From Cordylochernes scorpioides (lineage: Eukaryota > Arthropoda > Arachnida > Pseudoscorpiones > Chernetidae), in contig CP092872.1 of the NCBI GenBank assembly GCA_030710605.1, positions 11,095,691-11,159,690 of the forward strand: a stretch of DNA of 64,000 nucleotides. The letters are read 5' to 3'. The notes below the pieces were generated by a model. That model was not told the origin of the DNA, did no database searches, and saw nothing but the letters and a program-made list of their open reading frames with translations. Shown in pieces: positions 10,386-22,188 of this stretch. Made by a program: the position numbers and the translations under genes. The number at the start of each line of letters is the position of its first letter. Position 1 is the stretch's first letter.

Positions 10386-11273
10386 AATCAAAAGAAACAA
10401 ACAATCGGCGATATTAAAGACTCTCCTTAATTTTGTTCATATGCCAATTATCCATCCGTGGGGAAAAAACGAAGGAAAATGATTTCCAACAGGAATATTC
10501 CTAATTCTGTTTTACCTTTCAGCATAAACGGACACTTAGGTGAGTAAATTGAATAAAATACATTCAATTTGGAATACATTTGTGGCCTAAAACGTTCCAT
10601 TTGAAACACTCTATTAGTTTCCAAAAAGAAATACCAATATAAATAGATTCAGGAATATTTGGAAGGACATAGAGTTTGTATGAAAAGGTGAAAGTTGTAT
10701 AAGCTTATGATTTTGCTTTGTTTTAAAAATTAAACGATGTTGGTTCCATATGTTTGAATTTAATATTACACCTTAGTTTTATATATATTTTATTGCTTAA
10801 AAAGGAACACAACAAAAAAAAACTACAATTACAAAATGATTTGATAACTAACAAAAGAAAAATAAAAAAATAAAAATGATGATGATAAAATTGAATATGT
10901 CTGCCAGAAAAATGCTTCTATGAATTAAAAAAAAATAAGAATAATTACAAACATAACATATTAATTTCAAACAGAGTTATTAAATTCATTTTCACCCTTA
11001 AAATATAGACAGAATTACTTCATTGAGAATCTAAATTTTTCCTAATTATCTTTAAAAAAAAATTAAATCTTTATAAGCAACCTACTTCGGGAATAATCGA
11101 TTTGTGTGAGTTCACAAATGATTTGATCTGATATAACACAACCTTAAAAATCCAGAATAAACGTGAAGTATGCGATTTAAATTTTTTTTTTCTTCATTGG
11201 AGTTTATACTGTATTATGCAAGTTAAATAGCAATATATATGCCTGTAAAATTATAACGAGTTAAATTTTATTA
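10386..11273. other. No feature recognised
   Basis: Very AT-rich, with short A and T runs. No ORF above background and no repeat I could match elsewhere. Confidence 0.6.
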
Positions 11274-11735
11274 AGTAAACTCATGGATAAAACTTAAGGA
11301 AGTAGAATGTCTTTGATATCGCCGGTCGTCTGCTTTTTTTTTTAGGAGAGAGAGGAAATTTCGTCAACCCACTTGGTTATTTCATGTTTCTTCAATAAAG
11401 ATTACTGAGTATTAAATATCTTTCAGATTTATTGTTTGAATCCTGATATACATGCTAAAAGGTACAACTTCCTTAAGTTTTGTCCATAAGTGTATCTTTC
11501 AGAGTTATTGTCTGAATCCCGATATACATGCTAAAAGGTACAACTTCCTTAAGTTTCGTTCATGGGTGTATCTTTCAGAGTTATTGTTTGAATGCCCTGA
11601 AATACATGCTAAAAGGTACACCTTCCTTAAGTTTTGTCCATGAGTGTATCTTTCAGAGTTATTGTTTGAATCCCGATATACATGCTGAAAGGTACAAATA
11701 CCTTAAGTTTTTTCCATGAGTGTATATATATATCC
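11274..11735 (+). repeat. 76-bp TIR satellite, array 2
   Basis: The left terminus AACTCATGGATAAAACTTAA (11278) is followed by the unique cap segment (TTGATATCGCCGGTCGTCTG, CTTCAATAAAGATTACTG), then about four units in the orientation opposite to array 1. Confidence 0.85.
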
Positions 11736-12860
11736 TTTAGTATTTTAATAAGGTAGTATAGAGACCATGATCAATTTTGATATTTTGGAACTATTTATAG
11801 TATATGTTCAACACCTATCTACACATGTAGTTCTATTATAGCGTGTAGTAATAACCACATATTCTCTTTCCTTAATCTATACATCCTATAACGTTAACTA
11901 CTTTCTACTTGTTTATATATGAGGTGCACTTACCTGTAAATAGCTTCAACCCGTCAAATTTATTGTGTGTGTGTTTTGTTGTGTTAACGCAATTATAGTA
12001 GAAACCTTTATATATTATATATCGTATATTTTAAACTGTCTAATAATGAAACTTTTAGTATATGTCACATATCTTCCAATTAGTTAGAGCCGATACCTTA
12101 TAAGATCCTACCTTCTATTAAAATGTACACTATTTCTATTTACGACCACCCCATATTTTGTATATAAACTATTTGTATTTAAACCCCCTATTTGTATTAA
12201 AAACTAAAAATGTTGACGTTAAAATAAAGATCCAAAGAGTGTTCGGTCAGTTGATGGCAGCTGGGGACAGAGGAGAAAAATGCCAACGCCCAGTCCAGAT
12301 GGGGGGGGGGGGGGGCCTCCCTCCAGGGATTTATATAGACGATCCCTGTAAACAGGACAGGGTTTTAGCATGGGGTCAGCAGTATGTTCTAGGGTGTGTC
12401 GATCGACAGACGGCTTCTGTCTCGGTCGGTCTCGCTCTCCATGTCTCAATAATAGGCATCCAAGTCTGTGTCATGACCTCTACCTCTGTCCCGTGGGCTG
12501 TCCCCGATCACTCTCGGTGTTAACATCTAGCCCTGCCTCTGCTTCTTGTTGTCCGCGTGTGGGAAGAACATCAACACTCCCCTCACGTACACGATTGCCA
12601 GCTTATCCATACGTCGAAAGGATAATTTGCAACAATATTACATATATGTAAACTTTAGTTTTATTAGAATATAAAAAGAACAAAAGGATTAAATGGGAAA
12701 CAAAATCAAAGCTTGTACGAACGTATTTGCATAATGATAAACAAAGTAGGCATACAATCCCATGATGCTCTTCGCGATGGGAGCAGGTCAGATGGTTGAA
12801 GCCACGTGTACATAGACCGCTACTTCAACATGTATCATGGCCTGTACTACATGTGTAGAC
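11736..12860. other. No gene recognised; contains a poly-G tract
   Basis: AT-rich to about 12230. A run of some 17 G lies at 12301-12317, followed by a GC-richer stretch to 12600. Small open frames here overlap in several frames, show no family motif, and I do not call them genes. Confidence 0.55.
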
Positions 12861-13190
12861 ATCTTTTAAAGTTGTAGTTCAAACAGTCACAACCTATCTA
12901 CATAAAAGAGGTCTATCAGAAACACCAAATTGTTCCTGCGGAGAAACTGAACAAACTGCTCTTCACCTTATCTATGACTGTCCGAACTTTACAGAAGTGA
13001 GACATCGTTTGTTCTCTGATCTAAATGATTTAACTCTTTTACATAAGCCACTTTGTCTATATAAATGTTATGAACTCTGTCGATTAATACATCTAAAGTT
13101 GTAAATATTTAATTCTAAGTTCTAATTTGTCTGTTTCCTCTGCAATAGGCGCAAATATTCCAATATCGCGCCTGGTTGATTGATAGATAA
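12860..13190 (+). pseudogene. 3' end of a Jockey-type LINE (C-terminal tail and UTR)
   Basis: From 12886 to a stop at 13102-13104 one frame encodes 72 residues containing NCSCGETEQTALHLIYDCPN, the Cys-Cys-His-Cys motif found near the C terminus of Jockey/I-type LINE ORF2 proteins. An in-frame stop lies just upstream at about 12854, so only the 3' end remains. The sequence after the stop ends in GATAGATAAATAAATA, a plausible LINE tail. Confidence 0.75.
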
Positions 13191-13195
13191 ATAAA

Positions 13196-13473
13196 TACAC
13201 CCATACCTCGCTTTGCGTCGGGGTTACGTTCAAAAAAAAAACACGACGCAAATTGAAACGACGCAAAGTGAAAATAAAATTTTGATGGCATGGCGCAATC
13301 AAAAACAAAGGTGTTGCCATATTTTAGGAAAAAAAATTAAAGACTCGAATCCAAAACAACGCAACTTCGAAAATCTAACGACGCACAGTGAAAATCAGTA
13401 AAAATTAAGCAGCGACGCAACTTCGAAAAAAAACGCAAAACGAAACGACGCAAAGCGAGGTATTGGTGTATAA
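13196..13473. mobile_element. Short TIR element H
   Basis: Ends are inverted: ACACCCATACCTCGCTTTGC at the left and GCAAAGCGAGGTATTGGTGT at the right. The interior is A-rich with repeated ACGACGCAAA and no transposase ORF. The terminus resembles that of element I (21365). Confidence 0.7.
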
Positions 13474-14755
13474 TAAAAAATGGATACTCTGGCCTTTAAA
13501 ACTTGCCCTATCCCGCATTTATGAAAAAACCCTTTACTCGGAAGGTAATTGAGCCAAGATTAGGTACCCTAAACACAGAGCACAAGATTTTTGCTCTTAA
13601 TTCCAACAGTTATTTTTTAAATCTCACACTGATAAAAGTTTGAAGAAATTGACCAATTTCTGGTATAGCAGGATCAAGAGAAGGGTGTTGGCTCCAGAAA
13701 ATATAATCCTCCGTTATTATCAAAGTTTTTTTTCACAATTTGGTTTAATTTCATGAAATTTCTTCGAAGGAAGGGAGTATCTGACAGGTATTAAGGGCAA
13801 TGTGTCCCTCAACTTGATCAAATACCACGAGGGGTATTGCCACCAATCACAGCACCCCTAGGACACTTCTCTCGTCGCAGATTGAGATCAACGATGAGTC
13901 AGCCACTACCCCCCTCCCCAGGGCAAAACGAGACGGGCGTCTAATTGGAGCTAGAGGATTTAGAACTTTTTTTTCCAGTTCCTGTTTGACTTGGGAGGTC
14001 CTCAGAGTTATTTTTACATTTCATGGCGACAGAGATTTGTGAGTGTTTGGGGGGCCCCTTCCTTTCTATGAATAATGTTATTTGAAAAACACATTTTTTG
14101 AAACATATTAAAATAATTTTACATTTTTTTTTACAAATGCGACGGTTGTAAAAATGTTTTAGGAGTTTCCATTTATCACTTGCTAAGTGGAGGATATCAG
14201 ACTTGGAATGTTTGCGGTAAAAAAATGCAAAGTTTTTATATTTAGATAGAAACTAACATCGGTATGACTTTTTTTTTTGTAAAATATATGTTTAGGAATA
14301 TATATTTATAGAAATATTTTCACTTTTTTCTGAGTATTCTGGAATGTTTTAAAGAATGGTTGTGAATATAGCAGTTCTGTCATTAAAAAGGTGAGATAGT
14401 ATGAACACAAATATGGGTAGTCATCGCCTGGAGGAGGACTCTATCGCGGTGGGGAAGAACACCTGGCTGATTGTATATAGTTAGTTCTCTTGATCTTTTT
14501 CATGTAAATATTGACTAAGAAGTCAATCAAAGTGTTCTAATTGTCAATTGTCACAAATATGGGTTTTCTTTCAATGGAGTTATAGAAAATATAATCTCCA
14601 CTTTACAAATAGTAGCTTGTTTTGATTATGTTCTGGTAGAACTTATTTGCATATTTGCACGTTGTTTCTAGTTTTTGATAGGTTAAAGCTTAGTATTGGA
14701 TGATTTTGATAATCGGCAAAGGTCATTATTTTTAGGTTTATAGTTTGTTATAAAC
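13474..14755. other. No feature recognised
   Basis: Mixed unique-looking sequence, GC-richer around 13840-13960. No ORF or repeat I can support. Confidence 0.55.
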
Positions 14756-15121
14756 ATTCATGCTATTTGAAAAATAGTACCAAATGTGAATTTGTACTTG
14801 GATCAGGTAGAGATAAATTGAGAAAAAGGGCATTTCCTGATTATGCAACTAAAAGTTGCTGATGGCTTGCGCCATCTATCGGAATAAATATCAACTAATC
14901 GTTCATTTTTTAATTATTCCAGAATTGACCAAATACCCAACAGCCCGAAACGCGTACGTGGTTAGCTTTTCTTGAATAATCAAGAAACGGTATTTGGTCA
15001 ATTCTGGAATAATTAAAAATCAAGGATTAGTTGATATTTATTCCGATAGATGGCGTAAGCCATCAGCAACTTTTAGTAGTTGCACAATCAGGAAATGCCC
15101 CTTTTTCTAATTCATGCTATT
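14756..15121 (+). mobile_element. Family B palindromic element, copy B2, with 12-bp target duplication
   Basis: ATTCATGCTATT at 14756-14767 is repeated at 15110-15121. Inside, arms of GGGCATTTCCTGATTATGCA type are inverted at both ends. A one-sided extension (14768-14820, with AAATAGTACCAAATGTGAAT) lies only on the left. The apex keeps the 3' half of a hammerhead (14940-14966: GCCC, GAAA, CGCGTA, CGTGGTTAGC); the CUGAUGA half is missing. Confidence 0.8.
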
Positions 15122-15174
15122 GTTGCTCTCACATGCTTAAATTTCATCATTTCATATCCCATCAGAATATACAC

Positions 15175-15480
15175 TAAAGCTTAGCTCCATCTATTGATCG
15201 TCGCCTCAAACTAGCGGTCTCGGGTCAACAATGAAACCACAACACCAGCTTTGTCAAACTGAGTAGTGTTCACCTAGAGACCATGGTTTCGGGCTAATGG
15301 CCTTCGTCAGCCTAAGGCGGGCATTAATTTCATAATATCCACAAGGGATCAAATGAAGCATTAATAATATGTCAAATAGATGTTTAGCTGGTATAGTTGT
15401 TAGGCCAAATCTATGGTCAAAATATAAATGGAATTTTTGCCGGGAAAATAAGGATTGATAAAAGTCGACTCTCCCATCCA
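15175..15480 (-). mobile_element. Family A element carrying hammerhead HHR-A3
   Basis: Shares with 22454-22753 and 32560-32870 the blocks CCATCTATTGATCGTCGCC, ACTAGCGGTCTCGGGTC, CACAACACCAGCTTTGTC, the hammerhead and TCCACAAGGGATC. The right part is diverged and ends near a GCCGGGA block. Confidence 0.7.
15271..15320 (-). ncRNA. Type I hammerhead ribozyme HHR-A3
   Basis: On the minus strand: CTGACGA, a stem II formed by AGGC/GCCC with loop CATTA (three pairs plus one mismatch), GAAA, palindromic CCATGG, TC (cleavage expected after this C), then TCTAGG, which pairs with CCTTAGG to close stem I (one or two G-U pairs). All core nucleotides are present. Stem III is very short, as in hammerheads of retrotransposons. 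Confidence 0.7.
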
Positions 15481-15522
15481 AAAAGATGCTATAGCCTATA
15501 CACTTACATATATAGAATATGT

Positions 15523-15618
15523 GTATAACGAATCAAAAGTTTTTACGAAGGAGTATATTTTATAGATCTTTTATAAAAGATACTCCTTCGTAAAAACTTT
15601 TGATTCGTTATACACTTA
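15523..15618. repeat. Short perfect palindrome
   Basis: TGTATAACGAATCAAAAGTT and the following TTTACGAAGGAGTAT are repeated as an exact inverted copy at 15581-15618. The arms are about 36 bp and the AT loop about 22 bp. No relation to the other families seen. Confidence 0.85.
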
Positions 15619-15654
15619 TACCAATTGTACGGAGTTTACCTGTAGAAAATATAT

Positions 15655-15800
15655 AGAATATATATGGAAAATTGCCGGGAGGAAATTGATCCATAGAAGC
15701 ATAGGGCGCTTCTATATATATTTCTTCTTTTTTTTTTACCAACAAAAAATATTTATTAAGACCTTTTAGTCTTATACAGATTCTCCAAGCAGAAATGTAG
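15655..15800. repeat. Family A end fragment and LINE 3' tail fragment
   Basis: GCCGGGAGGAAATTGATCCA at 15675 is the outer end of family A. From 15730, TATTTATTAAGACC and CTTATACAGATTC match the LINE-tail sequence at 16435 and 43825. Confidence 0.6.
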
Positions 15801-15949
15801 GATACATACAGGAAAAAAAGTAATAGTACCTTAATGGTAATATGATATTTATATACAAGATAAATTATATAAAGACAATCAAGCTAATAGATTAGTCTGG
15901 GTAAATTGGAGGAAAGGAAATTATTATATATAGATTTACAGCGATATTT

Positions 15950-16118
15950 CTTATTCGGTATTGCTACTTTGTAGAATGACATTTGAAAATTATCCCGCAT
16001 GTATTTCTTTAGAACGTAAAATTTATTTAAAGGAGAAATAACGATTATTTCTAACCAAAGGGATGAAGTATGAAAGGATGAATTGTGAAGAGTAATGATA
16101 AACGGAAAAATAAAAGTC
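15950..16118 (-). repeat. SINE1, body only (tRNA head lost)
   Basis: Reverse complement of the SINE1 body from ACATTTGAAAATTATCCCGC to GATAAACGGAAAAATAAAAG. It stops where the tRNA-like head should begin. Confidence 0.75.
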
Positions 16119-16419
16119 AAATGAAACATATTTTGAAAAATAATTTACAAAGTCATTCTACAATCATAAGCCGCATTATATTGTATTATAAATTGTTACT
16201 TTGTGTTTCATTTTTTAAATTTAATATCCAAATAGATTGTATATTCATAAATTGGATATACGTGTTGTGAGGTATTGTTCCTCAGCCCTAGATCTTGATA
16301 TATTCTTGAAATCCTTTTGGCATGTGTTCAATAGATTCGATGTTTGTTTTTAAATGTAGAGGATATTTATATATTTGAATATTGGTCTTGACTATCATAT
16401 CTGAAGCCTTCTATTGAAC

Positions 16420-16530
16420 AACAAACACACACACAAATCTTTATTAAGACTTATACAGATTCACCACAGGAAGATATAATAGATGGAGCTTCTATACTCT
16501 AGGCAGCGCAGTACCCAACAACAGCTTCCT
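16420..16530 (-). repeat. LINE 3' tail fragment
   Basis: CAAATCTTTATTAAGACTTA, ACAGATTCACCACAGGAAG and CTCTAGGCAGCGCAGTAC. Matches 43820-43910 and, inverted, 62430-62545. Confidence 0.6.
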
Positions 16531-16739
16531 GGTCCGTCATAAAATAAAAACATCATTCTTTAAAATGTGACAGAATATTTTTATAGTTCTATGAATGGCT
16601 TTCGACACACAATCATATAGGCTAATTGGAAGAATAGACTTTTAATTGAAATTTATATAAAATCTGTGAATACGCAACTGAGCGATATCATTATATACCG
16701 GAATAAACTAAACATCGATTTACTTCTCAATATTCGACA

Positions 16740-17075
16740 ATATCCTTTCTTTTATATCAAGGAACCACGTAAACGTTTCAAGCTGTTCGCCCTCGTCAAT
16801 CTGCTAGAGGCTGAACATCAACCATTAAAAAAGGTAGTGAGAAATAGAACAAAAATAAATTTGTACTTGGATCAGGTAGATAAATCAAAAAAAAGGCATT
16901 TCCTGATCGTGTAATTAAACCTATGTGGTTAGCTTTTCTTGATTAATCAAGAAACGGTATTTGGCCAATTCTGGAATAATTAAAAATCAACGATTTTTTG
17001 ATATTTATTCCGATAGATGGCGAAAGACATCAGCAAATTTTAGTTGCACGATAAGTGCCTTTTTTCTTTAAATAA
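16740..17075. mobile_element. Family B palindromic element, decayed copies
   Basis: At 16764-16806 (minus) lies a degraded HHR-B: TTGACGA instead of CTGATGA, then GGGC, GAAA and ACGTGG. It is followed by the family extension ATTTGTACTTGGATCAGGTA, the arm GGCATTTCCTGATCGTG and an inverted half with CCGATAGATGGCGAAAGACA. An 82-codon open frame across it reads through ribozyme and arm sequence, so I do not take it as a gene. Confidence 0.6.
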
Positions 17076-17934
17076 AAGTTAGTATTAGAAGTTTTCTGAT
17101 AATAAAGGGAATTTTTTCTGAATGCATATTAAAATATACGCATCACTAAATAAATCTAGATCATTTGAATCTCTTTTGGTGTCTTCATATCATAGATTAT
17201 ATAATCACCTAGAGAAAATAATAAAAAAAAAACACGAAATCGTGAGTCGAAAGACTACTTTTAAAGTTTTATTATTTCGCCGAGCTTTCGAGAATTTCTC
17301 ATGTAGAAATTACTAAACAGAAGATGAAAAAAAATGGAAGTAGGAGAGCGCTTGGTTCATCATTGATGCACCTTCCTGACAGTTTCGACAATTCGTCAAA
17401 AACCGTATTATTCTTTTTTTTGTTACAAGTTACATATTTAATGGTTTATTCTTCCCGGTGGTTTTTGATGAAACTCTAGAGACAGAATCCTGTAATTGTA
17501 GGAATTCGCCTTAAAACGCAGCTCTACAGCGTAAAACAATAACACAAGAAGCACAAATATCTGTTTAAACAATATTATTGAAAAGAACATATGTATTTGT
17601 GGGTTGATAAATGAATTATTTTTAGAAAAAGGGGGAAAAAGATATGGCAGAAAGTTCGGCAAAATAAAAAACCTTAAAAGAAACTTTTGTGTTGCGATTT
17701 CGTGCTTTTTTATCACATTTTGGCATCTTATTGATCTCTATGTGAATAACGTCTTCATAAATTGAACCTTTCTATCACAGCATTTATATATTATCATTAA
17801 TTCAAACGCGATATCCCACCAAGGGATGCTTGCGTCAAGCAACAACACTTAGAAAACTATTTTACATAAACAATTGGTGAATTATAAAGTTTGAGTAGAA
17901 TGGTACAAGGTACCAAGTTGAACCTAGGTGAGAG
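17076..17934. other. No feature recognised
   Basis: AT-rich. Near 17340 is a decayed family C motif (GAGCGCTTGGTTCATCATTG). No supported gene. Confidence 0.5.
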
Positions 17935-18440
17935 AATAGCAGTTGGTGGAAGGATGGTCTAAACCGTTGGTTTTCGACCGCTACGACCCGCGTTCGATTC
18001 CCGCATTAGGCGCTTTTTAATTACCATTTTTACTATTTAACAACTCTCCGGAAGGAGGACAGCTCATCCTAAAGGACACTTTGGCTCTGCAATTAGGTAT
18101 TGTCTTTTACAGGGAGTTTGTTCTACTGTATAATGCAGCAAAAAATTAGCTTAATAAGTTTAATAAACTATAAATCATACGACTCGGGTTCGATTCCAGC
18201 ATTGGCCTTTTTTTTCTAATTAAAATAAAATGCTCCAATGGACCCCGATTCTTGCAAACATCCAACCCCACCAGCGAGTGCATCTAACCAAACGGGGCTC
18301 TGACACATTTGTAAGTGCAAAGCCGTACTGCGTTTCACATGTGTAGACATGCGGTGCACTTACAGTAAAAACAGTTGCCTACCTCTACCCACCATGCTTA
18401 TGATGGCCTGTATCCCGTGTACTAAGGATAAGCAAAAAAA
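17935..18440 (+). repeat. SINE2, tRNA-derived SINE (head fragment plus near-full copy)
   Basis: 17945-18020 is a tRNA-like head with B box CGTTCGATTCC. A second copy starts at 18180 with GGGTTCGATTCCAGC and continues through ATGCTCCAATGGACCCCGAT, CACATGTGTAGACATG and ACTAAGGATAAGCAAAAA. Confidence 0.8.
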
Positions 18441-18990
18441 GGTGAGAGAACATGAACTGTATAGATGTATGATGCTCTCAATATGGCAACTACATACCTA
18501 GCCATCAAGATCTGTACTACTATGTTTGGCTAGGTAAAAACCCGCCCAAATATTTACCAGCATCAGTTGCACACATAGCCCGGGATATTTACATCCAATT
18601 ACCAAACATTTACATAAAAAGTATATTTACATATTTTTCCAGTGTGAAAATCTAAAGATCCGGTATATAAAAAAAAAGGAAGGATCAGCCTAATTTAAAA
18701 CCGTGCCTCCAGGCGCGTTAACAAATGTTTGCGCCTTTGTTAAATTAACTTTTTTACCGGAATGAGCCGAGGCCAAAAAAAATGTAAAGGTTTAATTCTC
18801 GAAGCTCCCCCAACATATTAGATTTTGATGAACTGGGCAATTTCTTCGCGTCAGTTATTCTAAAATAATAACTTTATTGAATGTTGTTTCAATTTTTTTT
18901 TTTAATATAAGATTATTTGTATTTGAGTTTCTAGATGAACATGTTACATTTATCACTTTTCACACTCTAAACACTATATATATGTCATAT
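18441..18990. other. No feature recognised
   Basis: AT-rich sequence. A short GC-richer part around 18700-18770 matches nothing I recognise. Confidence 0.5.
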
Positions 18991-19110
18991 TATTATCCCT
19001 AGTATACGTGGTACAGGCCATGATAATCATGGTGGGTAGAAGTTGGCGACTGCTTTTACTGTAAGTGTACTAAGTGTGTCTACACATGTGAAAAGCCGTT
19101 CGACTTTGAA
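18991..19110 (-). repeat. SINE2, 3' body fragment
   Basis: Reverse complement of the SINE2 body (CGTGGTACAGGCCATGATAA, TACACATGTGAAAAGCCG). The tRNA head is absent. Confidence 0.75.
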
Positions 19111-19314
19111 ATTACAATATATATATGTCATAATATTTCTGAATATTATGACAGACCCGGCTATTCTATCTTCCCTTTTCTCATACTCCCACAGGAGCCA
19201 TTTTATTTATATATTTCTAAATATTATAATATATATATATGTTATATAAAAATGAGATTTCTATTGTATTTTGGAATTAGATTGATATATTGAAATATTA
19301 TTATTTGTTGCTTT

Positions 19315-19600
19315 ATTTTGGTATCCATGAGTATGTTACGATATTGTTCTGCAGTCGTGGGAATAATAAAATAGGTTTGATCAGAGATTTCTTTATTTGA
19401 GCTAAGGAATATATATGAAAAAAATATATATAATTTGGTAAAAGTACTGCCTGGCTTAAAGCGTAAGAATCTAAAAAATGAAATTCTTATTTACATAATG
19501 TACAAAAGTTTGAGCCGGCCATCGGGAAACAACAACAATAGGTTATATAAAGGGAAGTCGCGACATCTGGTGGTAGATTTAAACAGAGTATTAGAATCTA
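19315..19600 (-). repeat. Dispersed repeat family D, copy 3 (inverted)
   Basis: TAAAAGTACTGCCTGGCTTA, GAGCCGGCCATCGGGAAACA, (AAC)n and GACATCTGGTGGTAGATTTA in reverse order relative to 51495-51835. Confidence 0.75.
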
Positions 19601-19719
19601 TGAAATATAATTTTAAATAAAATAATATTTTAATATATATTTATATGAACTATCAAAAGGAGAGTCAAATTTAACATCAAAATAAATAAAATATTATTGC
19701 AAACACCTAATAACCATCT

Positions 19720-19935
19720 TCACAAACTAACGGACTAGTATCGGTGACAGAGCCGCAACACCCGCTTTTACAAATTCAAAAGTCCAACCAATAGAACATG
19801 GTTCGAGCTAATGACCCTCGTCATTCCAGGGCTTACCTTTATTTCATGATATTCATTCTAGTTTCATTGAATCTTCATAATTTAACAGAGGCGTTTATCT
19901 GGCAAAGCGGCTAGGTCAAGTTCACCTCTAAATAT
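19720..19935 (-). mobile_element. Family A element, decayed, with inactive hammerhead HHR-A4
   Basis: CGGTGACAGAGCCGCAACAC and GAGCTAATGACCCTCGTCAT mark the family. The hammerhead at 19782-19836 has ATGACGA instead of CTGACGA and GAAC instead of GAAA, so it should not cleave. The right side leads directly into the 71-bp satellite. Confidence 0.65.
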
Positions 19936-19959
19936 AAATAAATAGGTTTGATTCGAGCG

Positions 19960-21310
19960 CCTTAAAGGGTGGTGGTGTATTGTCCATGGAGCAGAACAGA
20001 TCGGTCCGTGCACCCTGATCACAATACCGGGCAACTGAGGTGGTGGTGTCTTGTCCATGGAGCAGATCATATCGGTCCATGCACCCTGATCACAATACCG
20101 GCTAACTGAGGTGGTGGTGGTGTCTTGTACATGGAGCAGATCAGATCGGTCCATACATTCTGATCACAATACCAGCCAACTGAAGTGGTGGTGGTGTCTT
20201 GTCCATGGAACAGATCGGATCGGTCCATGCACCCTGATCACAATACCGGCCAACTGAGGTGGTGGTGTCTTGTCCATGGAGCAGATCAGATCGGTCCATG
20301 CACCCTAATCACAATACCAGCCAACTGAGGTGCCTTGTCCATGGAACAGATCAGATCGGTCCATGCACCCTAATCACAATACCGGCCAACTGAGGTGGTG
20401 GTGTATTGTCCATGGAGCAGAACAGATCGGTCCGTGCACCCTGATCACAATACCGGCCAACTAAGGTGGTGGTGTCTTGTCCATGGAGCAGATCGGTCCA
20501 TACATCCTGATCACAATACCAGCCAACTGAGGTGGTGGTGTCTTGTCCATGGAACAGATCAGATCGGTCCACACATCCTGATCACAATACCGGCCAACTG
20601 AGGTGGTGGTGTCTTGTCCATGGAGCAGATCAGATCGGTCCGCGCACCTTGATTACAATACCGGCCAACTGAGGTGGTGGTGTCTTGTACATGGAGCAGA
20701 ACAGATCGGTCCGTGTACCCTGATCACAATACCGGCCAACTGAGGTGGTGGTGTCTTGTCCAAGGAGCAGATCAGATCGGTCCGTGCACCCTGATCACAA
20801 TACCAGCAAACTGAAGTGGTGGTGTCTTGTACATGGAGCATATCAGATCGGTCCGTGCACCCTGATCACAATACCGGCCAACTGAGGTGGTGGTGTCTTG
20901 TCCAAAGAGCAGATAAGATCGGTCCGCGCACCCTGATCACAATACCGGCCAACTGAGGTGGTGGTGGTGTTTTGTTCATGGAGCAGATCAGATCGATCAG
21001 TGCACCTTGATCACAATACCGGCCAACTGAGGTGGTGGTGTCTTGTCCATGGAGCAGATCAGATCGGTCCATGCACCTTGATCTTAATACCGGCCAACTG
21101 AGGTGCCTTGTCCATGGAACAGATCAAATCGGTCCGTGCACCCTGATCACAATACCGGCCAACTGAGGTGGTGGTATCTTGTACACGGAACAGATCAGAT
21201 CAGTCCATGCACCCTGATCACAATACCGGCCAACTGATTTGGTGGTGTCTTGTACATGGAACAAATCAGATCGATCAGTGCACCCTGATCACAATACCGG
21301 CCAAAAAAGG
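19960..21310. repeat. 71-bp satellite array (about 19 units)
   Basis: Units run GGTGGTGGTGTCTTGTCC, ATGGAGCAGATCAGATCGG, TCCATGCACCCTGATCACA, ATACCGGCCAACTGA. The period is 71 bp (for example 20040 to 20111), with shorter variants of 56-66 bp. GCCTTAAAGGG occurs at both ends (19963, 21311). Open frames within it are repeat artefacts. Confidence 0.95.
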
Positions 21311-21364
21311 GCCTTAAAGGGTAATGACCACAATAAAACGAACACTGGTTAAGATGCGACTAAC

Positions 21365-21645
21365 AAATTACACCTATCCCCCGATTTACACGGTACCTTT
21401 TTTGCACGTTTTCGCTTTTACACGGTTTTCCAAATATTTTTTTTTGTTTTTATCGCACTATACTAAATGCTACTGTGATTGAACACATGCGCTGTGTACA
21501 CATCTCACGAGGAATCGCGAGCTTATGGGCTGACTACATATTTTAACCTGTCAATGCATTTTATTTCTGTGTACACCTATCCCCTGATTTACACGTTTTT
21601 CTCAGGAACGTATCTACCGTGTAAATCGGGGGATAGGTGTATATT
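21365..21645. mobile_element. Short TIR element I
   Basis: ACACCTATCCCCCGATTTAC at the left is exactly inverted at the right (GTAAATCGGGGGATAGGTGT, 21614-21638). A third, direct copy of the end lies at 21573. No ORF, so it looks like a non-autonomous DNA element. Confidence 0.7.
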
Positions 21646-22188
21646 ACCATATTAACATATGCAAGGCAGTATTTTATTGCATATCCACTGCCGACAACAC
21701 GCCAGTAGGTGATTAAGAGCTTTTCCTCAGCATTATGTAACAACACGCTTGCGTGTGATCTACGATACAAGATTTAATATTCTGGTGTAATCTGTTTTGC
21801 ATTTAAACAGGATTTGATGATATTTTAGGTGAAGTGAATTGTGTTAACACTAGTTGTATAAATGACTGCTTTTTGTTATCACTTATAATACGTATATAGA
21901 GTTTTTTAAACATTAAATTATGAAAAATAAACGTCCAAAGATGAGTATCCTTTTTTTAATAAACGTTTTTTGAGCTTTCGGCATAACGTCCTCCTACAGG
22001 AAAATATTTTTACTGTAAAATGGGCGTTATTCTTGTATGTTTACTTTATTTTTCTAAATTTGCTAACAAAAGATTATATTCTAAACATGAAATTAACATG
22101 ATGCATTAGAACACCATATGTTAATAGGAAATTTAGACTATATTTCACACGTAGGATACATAGATGGCACGACCTCATAATTGGGATA
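21646..22188. other. No feature recognised
   Basis: AT-rich. A TGAGCTTTCGGCATAACGTC motif at 21970 resembles repeat ends elsewhere in the window, but no element can be delimited. Confidence 0.5.
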
